Positions 31,428-37,252 of a stretch of DNA of 37,252 nt are shown piece by piece. Below the pieces are notes generated by a model. It saw only the letters and a list, made by a program, of their open reading frames with translations, did not search any database and was not told the origin of the DNA. Both the position numbers and the translations under genes were made by a program. Within the stretch, counting starts at the first letter, position 1. Each line of letters begins with the position of its first letter. The stretch comes from a virus. The DNA lies in the IMG/VR virus record IMGVR_UViG_3300036985_006613, positions 1-37,252 of that record; one strand, given 5' to 3'.

Positions 31428-31921
31428 ATAAAAACAAAAAATTAGAAGCATTTGCAGCTAGAGAAATTGTCAATCTTAAAAACCAGCTGATTGAGTCTGA
31501 TGGCCATGGAGGCATACTGGCATTCGGCAAGTATAAGATCACAACTGGCAACAGCAAGTCCACAGTTGAAATCCCAAATCAAGATCCACTGACATTTGGC
31601 AGCAAACGCAGCGCCATGAGTTGGTGCATAGCTGATCAGCATAATCAGCACACCCTGGCAAGAAATATACTTTTGTTAGATAACAAAAAGCATATGCTGT
31701 CAGCAGATATATACTGCCGACAAACAATAGCAGACCGTAGTAAGCATGAAGATTTTTATGAATCTGTTGTGATGAAGATTCAAAGTAAAATTGACTATGT
31801 GTTGGTATTGGAGACCGAATTAGAGAAATGTGTAAATTCGGCTAAATATATACAAATTAGAGGATTCTTAAATGAAACTGAAAGAACTGGCCGCTCAGCG
31901 TCCCACACAACAAATCGCTAA
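31424..31921 (+). CDS. Conserved-looking phage protein of unknown function
   Basis: The 165-residue protein has a beta region (GGILAFGKYKITTGNSKSTVEI), a SWCIADQHNQHTLARNILLLDNKK segment and a long helical region. There is no signal or membrane segment. Its last 17 residues overlap the next gene by 50 nt, and the late promoter of that gene lies within this coding sequence. The tail after about residue 148 may therefore be little constrained. Function unknown. Confidence 0.65.
   Translation: MNKNKKLEAFAAREIVNLKNQLIESDGHGGILAFGKYKITTGNSKSTVEIPNQDPLTFGSKRSAMSWCIADQHNQHTLARNILLLDNKKHMLSADIYCRQTIADRSKHEDFYESVVMKIQSKIDYVLVLETELEKCVNSAKYIQIRGFLNETERTGRSASHTTNR
31841..31848 (+). promoter_or_regulatory. 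Late-type promoter within the preceding gene
   Basis: GCTAAATA gives +1 near 31854, followed by AGAGGA and the ATG at 31872. The 18-nt leader is short but carries a ribosome binding site. Confidence 0.55.
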
Positions 31922-32753
31922 AGTATTCGAAAGTTACTTTGGTTCTAAGATCGAGTTTGATCGACTAACTCGTCGTCAGACACACCATCTACTATCACGA
32001 GTTCGTGGCCTACTTGGAGAACATCGCAGTGGGGCTGGCAGGTTTACAAGTCAACAGAATCCTGGTTATCTCAAATTGATAATGATGGAACAGGCACTGG
32101 CCACACGCATGAAAGAAGAAGCAATTCCTGTTGCACCCGTTGCTGGAGCAGCACCTGGAGCAGCACCCGGCGCCAAAGTAGAAATTAAAGATCCAAAATT
32201 GGCTGCTGCTCTTAAAAAGAGTCAAGGTGGTCAAACACTTAACCCAGAAGAACAAAAACTTGTTGCTGGCGCTGCCATGATGCAAGCAGAAAATCGCTTT
32301 GTTAGAATGAATCGTAGACTGATTGAAAGTGAAGTTCAACAAGCGCAAGTGGTATTGGCTGCACAAGACATGGTTGACAAAATGCAAGGCATGTTAGAAG
32401 ACGTGTCAGAATTACAGTTTAAAGAATTGCCAGCATTGGTTGATTCAATTAAAAATCAAGTGGGTGTTGACCAAGCCACACAATTCAATGGTGATGCAAG
32501 TGCTGCATTGTCAGGATTGATGCAAAACTTACAACAGGCAAAACAACAGCTGGATCAGGCTCTTGGTGTAGTAACTGGTACAGCATCACCTGCCATGGAT
32601 CCTGCCATGGGCGGCGCACCTGCTATGGATCCTGCTATGGATCCTGCTATGGATCCTGCAATGGATCCTGCAATGGATCCAGCCATGGGTGCAGAACCAG
32701 AAATGGATGCCGAACCAGTGGGTGGCGCCGGGTTAGGCCGTGCTCGCAGATAA
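31872..32753 (+). CDS. Virion structural or scaffold-type protein with PAMD repeats
   Basis: The 293-residue protein has a basic N-terminal domain (TRRQTHHLLSRVRGLLGEHR), an Ala/Pro/Gly linker, and a long helical region with the recognisable block ESEVQQAQVVLAAQDMVDKMQ and LQFKELPALVDSIKNQ, typical of a structural protein of T4-like phages of aquatic bacteria. The C-terminal 45 residues consist of PAMD repeats and a basic end. Helix content, lack of cysteine and late promoter fit a scaffold or internal head protein. It overlaps the next ATG by 1 nt. Confidence 0.7.
   Translation: MKLKELAAQRPTQQIAKVFESYFGSKIEFDRLTRRQTHHLLSRVRGLLGEHRSGAGRFTSQQNPGYLKLIMMEQALATRMKEEAIPVAPVAGAAPGAAPGAKVEIKDPKLAAALKKSQGGQTLNPEEQKLVAGAAMMQAENRFVRMNRRLIESEVQQAQVVLAAQDMVDKMQGMLEDVSELQFKELPALVDSIKNQVGVDQATQFNGDASAALSGLMQNLQQAKQQLDQALGVVTGTASPAMDPAMGGAPAMDPAMDPAMDPAMDPAMDPAMGAEPEMDAEPVGGAGLGRARR
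32589..32690 (+). repeat. 12-bp repeat tract encoding PAMD
   Basis: The unit CCTGCTATGGAT and variants occur at 32589 and 32601, and then five times in a row from 32619 to 32678, followed by CCAGCCATGGGT (32679-32690). Low divergence within the block suggests recent slippage. Confidence 0.9.
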
Positions 32754-33112
32754 TGCGAATATTTGAAGTTGATACCTCAGTTAATTCTACACCTAGCCCG
32801 GATCAATTATTAGGGTTAGTTCAGTTTCTTGCAGGCCGTGCCAATGATACAAATGGACCTAAACAAATTAGTAAAGTCGCATTTATTAGTCTTGCTCGTG
32901 ATTTAGATATTAACATTGGGCCAAACAATTTAGATGAAATTGTTGGCCAACCCCCACTCAGTGGAGTTTTGGAACCAATTGATCCAAACTCGCCAGACAT
33001 TACATTTAAAGGTGAAGGACCCGAAGGCCCAACCGAAATGCCAGTGAACAAGGCTCAGGACATTGTGGCCAATGCTGCACGATCGGCCATGAGTAAAAAT
33101 CGCGGAGTTTAG
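32753..33112 (+). CDS. Small late protein of unknown function
   Basis: The 119-residue product starts MRIFEVDTSVNSTPSPDQL at the TAATG junction with the PAMD protein, so the two are coupled. It combines a helical N-terminal part (QLLGLVQFLAGRAND), a pro-rich acidic middle (DPNSPDITFKGEGPEGPTE) and a helical end (KAQDIVANAARSAMSKN). It may be a virion or assembly partner of the upstream protein. No family recognised. Confidence 0.6.
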   Translation: MRIFEVDTSVNSTPSPDQLLGLVQFLAGRANDTNGPKQISKVAFISLARDLDINIGPNNLDEIVGQPPLSGVLEPIDPNSPDITFKGEGPEGPTEMPVNKAQDIVANAARSAMSKNRGV

Positions 33113-33119
33113 ACAAAAT

Positions 33120-33161
33120 GGTCAACTAAAAGTTGACCTAAGGCGTTAAATATAGTATAAT
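33120..33161 (+). promoter_or_regulatory. Consensus sigma-70 promoter with inverted repeat over the -35
   Basis: TTGACC (33133-33138), 17 nt and TATAAT (33156-33161) place +1 near 33168. The perfect inverted repeat GGTCAACTAAAAGTTGACC (33120-33138, 7-bp arms) ends exactly at the -35, a plausible repressor site. It could also act as a weak hairpin for the upstream operon, but no T tract follows. Confidence 0.8.
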
Positions 33162-33179
33162 GTCTATAAGGAGACTCTG

Positions 33180-33575
33180 ATGAAAAAGTTATTAACAATC
33201 TTATTGGCCCTTCCGTTATCAGTGATAGCGCAAGATATCTATGTGGTAAATGTACAACCAAAATTTATCACAGTGCAACAACAGCAATGTCATGTGCAGG
33301 AATTCCATCGAGACAGCAGCTCTGGATCTGGAACCATTGGTGCCGTGGCCGGCGGCCTGCTGGGAAGTACCCTGGGCAGCAATCGAAATGACCAGTTGGC
33401 AGGAACTGTTATCGGAGCATTGATAGGCGGTGCCATTGGTAATGAAGTTGGTCGTGAACCAGCTAGAATAGAACAAAGACAAGTGTGTAGATACATTCCT
33501 GTACAGGTTCAACAAGGTGAAATAGTCACATTTAGCTATCGCGGGCGAGTATTTACGCAAACATTTAATCAATAA
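33180..33575 (+). CDS. Exported glycine-zipper (17-kDa antigen-like) protein
   Basis: The 131-residue product has a signal peptide (MKKLLTILLALPLSVIA, cleavage near residue 17). A classic glycine-zipper two-helix segment follows (GTIGAVAGGLLGSTLG, then AGTVIGALIGGAIGNEVGR), as in the bacterial 17-kDa surface antigen family. The C-terminal domain (QVCRYIPVQVQQGEIVTFSYRG) is beta-rich. No lipobox cysteine is seen. It is probably inserted in or attached to the outer membrane. It has its own strong sigma-70 promoter and AAGGAG. An envelope-altering or superinfection role is a guess. Confidence 0.8.
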   Translation: MKKLLTILLALPLSVIAQDIYVVNVQPKFITVQQQQCHVQEFHRDSSSGSGTIGAVAGGLLGSTLGSNRNDQLAGTVIGALIGGAIGNEVGREPARIEQRQVCRYIPVQVQQGEIVTFSYRGRVFTQTFNQ

Positions 33576-33581
33576 ATTATC

Positions 33582-33809
33582 ATGACACTTAAACAAAACG
33601 CATTGCTTCAAACTACAGGACTGATTGTAGGAATGATAATACTATCATTGTGTACAAATCTAATTATTACATATTTTTCAGCCGACACTCTGGTGTATGC
33701 TGGATCTGCTGCAATAATGGGATTCTTAATATACATAATATACTCAATTGTGTTAAACAGACTTGAACATGCAGAATACTTGAAAAAACTCAGCAACATT
33801 GGACGCTAA
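33582..33809 (+). CDS. Small two-helix membrane protein
   Basis: The 75-residue product has two hydrophobic helices (residues about 10-30 and 36-58: TGLIVGMIILSLCTNLIITYF and VYAGSAAIMGFLIYIIYSIV) and a charged C-terminal tail. The size and topology would suit a holin, but no endolysin is adjacent, so this remains open. It stops directly before the glutaredoxin ATG. Confidence 0.6.
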   Translation: MTLKQNALLQTTGLIVGMIILSLCTNLIITYFSADTLVYAGSAAIMGFLIYIIYSIVLNRLEHAEYLKKLSNIGR

Positions 33810-34106
33810 ATGGAAATTGATCAATTGGTAAAAACCCACAATGTTGTGTTGTTTATGAAAGGCACAGCACAGTTTCCCATGTGTGGATTTTCTGGACGTG
33901 CCATACAGCTTCTTAAAGAATGTGGAATAAAATCTCCCTATACTGTAAATGTATTAGAAGATAATAACATTAGACAGCAAATAAAAGAATACAGCCATTG
34001 GCCAACTATTCCCCAATTGTATGTCAAAGGAGAATTTATCGGAGGGTCAGACATCATGACAGAAATGTATGAGCAAGGCGAATTACAACAATTATTAAAG
34101 GATTAA
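33810..34106 (+). CDS. grxD: Monothiol glutaredoxin (CGFS type)
   Basis: The 98-residue protein has the CGFS active site (25-28) preceded by [12 protein letters not shown], then the TIPQLY cis-proline loop and FIGGSDIM, all hallmarks of Grx4/GrxD. These proteins carry and transfer [2Fe-2S] clusters with glutathione rather than reduce disulfides. The gene sits directly upstream of iscU and iscA, so it probably serves as the delivery partner. It closely resembles proteobacterial, especially betaproteobacterial, GrxD. Confidence 0.9.
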   Translation: MEIDQLVKTHNVVLFMKGTAQFPMCGFSGRAIQLLKECGIKSPYTVNVLEDNNIRQQIKEYSHWPTIPQLYVKGEFIGGSDIMTEMYEQGELQQLLKD

Positions 34107-34107
34107 T

Positions 34108-34491
34108 ATGGCATATTCAGAAAAAGTAGTGGATCACTACGAGAATCCACGCAACGTGGGCAAGTTTGAAATAGATGATACAATAGGCACTGGGATGGTA
34201 GGTGCTCCTGCCTGCGGTGATGTTATGAAACTCCAGATTAAAGTAATAGACGGTATAATTACTGATGCTCGCTTTAAAACATATGGATGTGGCAGTGCTA
34301 TTGCCTCGAGTAGTCTTGTTACCGAGTGGGTCAAAGGACGAACGCTTGACCAAGCCGCAGCTCTTAGAAATTCAGAAATAGCAGAAGAACTTGCCTTGCC
34401 TCCTGTCAAAATCCATTGTTCAATACTTGCTGAAGATGCCATCAAAGCCGCGGTAGAAGATTACCGGAAAAAGCATGATATCGTTCACTGA
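34108..34491 (+). CDS. iscU: Iron-sulfur cluster scaffold IscU
   Basis: The 127-residue protein keeps all residues needed for cluster assembly: Cys36 with Asp38 (ACGD), Cys61 (YGCGSAIASS) and Cys104 (KIHCSILAEDA). It also retains LPPVK (97-101), the sequence bound by the HscA chaperone. The N-terminus MAYSEKVVDHYENPRNVG is typical of proteobacterial IscU, and the length is normal. It begins 1 nt after the glutaredoxin gene and overlaps iscA by 17 nt. No iscS is visible here, so sulfur would come from the host desulfurase. Confidence 0.93.
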   Translation: MAYSEKVVDHYENPRNVGKFEIDDTIGTGMVGAPACGDVMKLQIKVIDGIITDARFKTYGCGSAIASSSLVTEWVKGRTLDQAAALRNSEIAEELALPPVKIHCSILAEDAIKAAVEDYRKKHDIVH

Positions 34492-34798
34492 CACGGCAAA
34501 AAATAAAATACAAAAACTTGTTACTGCCAAAAACTATGCTGGTATCCGTCTTGGGGTAAAAACTACTGGATGTTCGGGACTTGCTTATGTATTGGAATAT
34601 GTACAAGAGTATGCCGCCGAATCAGGGGTTATTAATTATGCTCAGCCCGGCTTTGTTGTTCTGGTTGGCCAGAAAGAAGAAGTTTATCTCAAAAACATGA
34701 CAGTGGATTATGTAAGGCAAGGTCTTAATGAAGGGTTTGAATTCCGCAATCCCAATGAACGTGACCGATGTGGTTGTGGTGAAAGTTTTAGAGTATAA
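34475..34798 (+). CDS. iscA: A-type iron-sulfur carrier (IscA/ErpA/HesB family)
   Basis: The 107-residue protein has the three conserved cysteines of A-type carriers: Cys33 (TTGCSGLAY) and Cys99/Cys101 (CGCGESF). It accepts clusters from the scaffold and passes them to apo-enzymes. It is co-translated with iscU through a 17-nt overlap. IscA, SufA and ErpA are hard to distinguish by eye; the operon makes IscA the natural name. Such genes are known in other aquatic T4-like phages. Confidence 0.88.
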   Translation: MISFTDTAKNKIQKLVTAKNYAGIRLGVKTTGCSGLAYVLEYVQEYAAESGVINYAQPGFVVLVGQKEEVYLKNMTVDYVRQGLNEGFEFRNPNERDRCGCGESFRV

Positions 34799-34814
34799 TT
34801 CTTGAAAGAAAATA

Positions 34815-35531
34815 TTGTATAACCCTAAATTTGAATATAAACTGATTCCTCGTGTGACCATAGACGGCAAGCGATTTTATGAAACGCCAGATGGTAACAA
34901 ACTGCCCAGTGTGACCACTATCCTTGACAAGACCAAATCGCAAGAAAAAATACAAGCACTGAACAATTGGCGAAAACGTGTGGGTGTGGAAAAAGCTCAG
35001 GAAATTACCACCGAAGCTGCAAATCGCGGCACACGCATGCACACATACCTTGAGCAATACGTTAAAGATGGAATGATTAAGGAACGTGGATCTAATCCAT
35101 TTAGTTGGCCCAGCCACGCCATGGCACAGGTGGTAATTGACCAGGGATTGAGGAATGTCAATGAATTTTGGGGTATAGAAGTTCCGTTGTACTTTCCCGG
35201 AATATATGCCGGTACTACCGACGGTGCCGGCATGCACTTGAACCAGGAAGCTATATTAGATTACAAACAAACCAATCGGCCTAAAAAACGTGAATGGATT
35301 GATGATTACTTTGTACAACTGTGTGCATACGCCGAAGCCCATAACGAAGTGTACGGCACAAAAATACGCAAAGGTGTTATTTTAATGTGTGTCAAACCAG
35401 AAATTGACCATAACAATTCAATTATTAAACCCCCAGAATATCAAGAATTTGTGCTTGAAGGGGATGAGTATGACAAATATCGTGACCAATGGTGGCGCAA
35501 GGTTGAACAGTATTATTTGCTAAATATCTAA
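34815..35531 (+). CDS. PD-(D/E)XK (RecB-type) exonuclease
   Basis: The 238-residue protein has the order of a RecB-family nuclease: SVTTIL, then RGTRMHTYLEQYV, GTTDG with the metal aspartate, ILDYKQT with the D...K catalytic pair, and QLCAYAEA. No ATG is available; a TTG at 34815 starts the frame after an in-frame TGA at 34803. A TATAAT at 34794-34799 lies upstream without a convincing -35. It probably trims DNA ends in recombination or degrades host DNA. RecB/AddB-type nucleases often carry an iron-sulfur cluster, but the cysteine set for one is not visible here. Confidence 0.75.
   Translation: MYNPKFEYKLIPRVTIDGKRFYETPDGNKLPSVTTILDKTKSQEKIQALNNWRKRVGVEKAQEITTEAANRGTRMHTYLEQYVKDGMIKERGSNPFSWPSHAMAQVVIDQGLRNVNEFWGIEVPLYFPGIYAGTTDGAGMHLNQEAILDYKQTNRPKKREWIDDYFVQLCAYAEAHNEVYGTKIRKGVILMCVKPEIDHNNSIIKPPEYQEFVLEGDEYDKYRDQWWRKVEQYYLLNI
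35519..35526 (+). promoter_or_regulatory. Late-type promoter for the tailspike gene
   Basis: GCTAAATA overlaps the end of the nuclease gene. +1 is near 35532, and TGAGGA provides a ribosome binding site before the GTG at 35549. Confidence 0.6.
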
Positions 35532-35548
35532 TACACTGAGGATTCATC

Positions 35549-37252
35549 GTGGCCATTTTACAAATATCTAGAATAACACAACGAAAAGGTCTAGCACAAG
35601 ATCTACCTGAACCATTGGCCGGCGCTGAATTAGGATGGGCCATTGACGATCGTCGACTGTACATTGGCAATGGCACCGTGGAGGATGGTGCCCCTGTGGT
35701 AGGGAACACTGAAGTATTGACAGAATTTTCAGACCTGTTGAGTTATACCACTGGGTACACATACGCCGGTGATGCTGCTGGATACACGGTACAAACTGGA
35801 CCCACAACAGGTTCTCCCATAACGCAGAGCTTGCAAAACAGATTAGACAGCCTGGCCATAGTCACAGACTTTGGCGCAACTGGCGACGGAGTTACAGATG
35901 ATACCAATGCTATCAATCGTGCTCTTTATCAGTTGTATTGTCGCCAAACAAATACACAAATTCGACGCAGTTTGATGTTTCCAGCCGGTACATATTTGAT
36001 CACCGACACACTGCTGGTTCCACCATTTGCTGAACTGTATGGAGAAGGGGCTGACTCCAGCATTATTTTATTTCAAGTTAGCAGTTGGGTTACACTGACT
36101 GCATACTCGGCAGATGTCATGGTGTTTTATGCTGCCAATGGCAACTATTATCGTGCGGTAATTGATGTTCCGCCCAGCCTGTCAGGCACAGAAATTTTGC
36201 CCACAAACACCACTTATTGGACAGCTGAGGCCTTGCCGTCCTATGTGGTACAGACTGTGGATAGTTTGCAACAGACTGGAAATAATATTGGAACCAATGG
36301 CGCCACTGCTCCAATCAATATCAATCTGCGTGACATAAGTTTTCAGACTGCTAATTCAGGAAATGATTCAGCCATCAGTCATAATATCATGCTGATTGAT
36401 CGTGCTCAGCAATTGTCAGTGGACAATGTGGTAATGCAAGGGCCATTTACCACAGCCAATGGCGATACCAGTCCAGAACAGTTATCGTGTGTGTCATTTG
36501 ATTCCAGCGCAAGCCTGCCATGCAAACAAATTAATTTCAATACCTGTGTGTTTGCCGGTGCCACCTATGGTGTTAAAACTGATAAAGATGTAACTGGTGC
36601 CACCATCCGAGGTAGCTACTTTGACACATTGTACCAGGGAGTGCTATTAGAAAGTGATACTATCAGCAGCCCTAACACCAGCCCAACTGGTATACGCATG
36701 GTTGAAAACATTTTTGATAATATATATCATGAGGCAATTGTGATATCCGGTCCAAGTCTCAATGCCAGTGCCTACAATATTTTTTATGATGTGGGTAACC
36801 TGTTCCTGGGAGTAATAACCACACCAGTCATTGACATTGATGCTGATAACAATGTCAGTATTGGTGACATGTTTGAACGCACAACTTCTCAGGCAGCAAC
36901 CCAACCTAGAATTGCATTGAACAATACTGGTAGCATTGTGTTGGGTATGAACATTCAAGGTATCAGTTACACCATTGACGGGACAGCCAATTCTACTATT
37001 GCCAATCAATTGCAACTGGGCGAATACAGCCGTACCACAGGGGTAACCAGTCAACTTACCGATAACAGTTCGGGTACGTTAGTTGTAGTCAATACTGATC
37101 TGGTCAATGCCATTCGAGCATTCAAAGTAGACTACACTATCACTCGCAGCAGTACCTATCGAACTGGCACAATAACCGTGGTATCCGGCACGGCCTTTAC
37201 ATATACAGATGACTATTCAGAAAATGCCAGCACTGGGGTTACATTGACAGTT
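35549..37252 (+). CDS. Tailspike / tail fibre with pectate-lyase-like domain (partial)
   Basis: The frame starts at a GTG (35549) and stays open to the window edge, giving 568 residues so far. The N-terminal part (ILQISRITQRKGLAQDLPEP, AELGWAIDDRRLYIGNGT) matches the attachment domain found at the start of many phage fibre proteins. Near residue 108 begins VTDFGATGDGVTDDTNAINRAL, the opening of a pectate-lyase-3 type beta-helix, followed by beta-helix-like repeats with GxN and IxxN turns. This suggests host polysaccharide binding or depolymerisation. The C-terminus and any catalytic residues beyond the edge are not visible. Confidence 0.8.
   Translation, partial: MAILQISRITQRKGLAQDLPEPLAGAELGWAIDDRRLYIGNGTVEDGAPVVGNTEVLTEFSDLLSYTTGYTYAGDAAGYTVQTGPTTGSPITQSLQNRLDSLAIVTDFGATGDGVTDDTNAINRALYQLYCRQTNTQIRRSLMFPAGTYLITDTLLVPPFAELYGEGADSSIILFQVSSWVTLTAYSADVMVFYAANGNYYRAVIDVPPSLSGTEILPTNTTYWTAEALPSYVVQTVDSLQQTGNNIGTNGATAPININLRDISFQTANSGNDSAISHNIMLIDRAQQLSVDNVVMQGPFTTANGDTSPEQLSCVSFDSSASLPCKQINFNTCVFAGATYGVKTDKDVTGATIRGSYFDTLYQGVLLESDTISSPNTSPTGIRMVENIFDNIYHEAIVISGPSLNASAYNIFYDVGNLFLGVITTPVIDIDADNNVSIGDMFERTTSQAATQPRIALNNTGSIVLGMNIQGISYTIDGTANSTIANQLQLGEYSRTTGVTSQLTDNSSGTLVVVNTDLVNAIRAFKVDYTITRSSTYRTGTITVVSGTAFTYTDDYSENASTGVTLTV

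Noticed and set aside
33810-34798. Host contamination or chimeric assembly for the iron-sulfur genes
   Set aside because: They are embedded between phage genes with the same tight packing, no cysteine desulfurase or chaperone genes flank them, and a phage-type nuclease and tailspike follow.

Overview
The window is part of the genome of a T4-like tailed phage (myovirus type). The evidence is a T4 replication and recombination core: a gp32-like single-strand binding protein, UvsX, UvsY, UvsW, a gp62-like clamp-loader subunit, gp61-like primase and gp41-like helicase. It is interleaved with virion genes and accessory metabolism genes. Genes are tightly packed, mostly with 1-17 nt overlaps, on both strands. 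No tRNA, rRNA, CRISPR array, insertion sequence or integrase was seen, and no gene-free stretch exceeds 300 bases. The phage IscU and glutaredoxin read very much like beta/gammaproteobacterial proteins, and several promoters are textbook sigma-70 sites, so a proteobacterial host (my guess is betaproteobacterial) is likely. That is inference.

Layout. 1-1198: tail of an upstream gene and two convergent, related 2OG-Fe(II) oxygenase-like genes. 1300-4902: gp32 with a structured leader, an orphan gene, uvsX, an acidic small protein and uvsY. 4913-13490: a sugar/surface-polysaccharide island. It holds a heptose-type nucleotidyltransferase-cupin fusion, a cupin, four GT-B (capsule/Kdo-transferase-like) domains, three GT-A domains and three methyltransferases, and the promoters I can see for it are late-type. 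13490-18821: genes behind sigma-70 promoters (a secreted repeat protein, an AAA+ ATPase, an unknown gene, uvsW, small conserved proteins, gp62). 18814-22062: a zinc-finger protein, an SGNH hydrolase, KdsA, a miniature DnaE-like protein and a conserved unknown. 22060-26311: a structural protein, primase, a second SGNH protein and gp41. 26354-33112: virion or virion-associated genes, including an unusual nucleotidyltransferase-ligase-like fusion. 33120-35531: a glycine-zipper envelope protein, a small membrane protein, a glutaredoxin-IscU-IscA iron-sulfur set and a PD-(D/E)XK nuclease. 35549-end: a truncated tailspike.

Regulation is unusually legible. Sigma-70 sites (TTGAC. -N17- TAT.AT) serve early genes, and T4-late-like octamers ending in TAAATA or ATAAATA serve virion, glycosylation and oxygenase genes. 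At nine promoter-proximal genes the predicted +1 falls 0-3 nt from the start codon, and at all three relevant sigma-70 sites it falls exactly on the A of ATG. This suggests widespread leaderless mRNAs. One 17-bp element at 22060-22076 appears to be promoter and start codon for both of two divergent genes.

The most interesting items are the roughly 190-residue DnaE-like protein that keeps the catalytic aspartate motifs, the leaderless promoter architecture, the iron-sulfur assembly set that retains the LPPVK chaperone motif but has no cysteine desulfurase, and the repeated GT-A/GT-B pairing (fused once, split twice). Family assignments were made by reading motifs; no database search was run.
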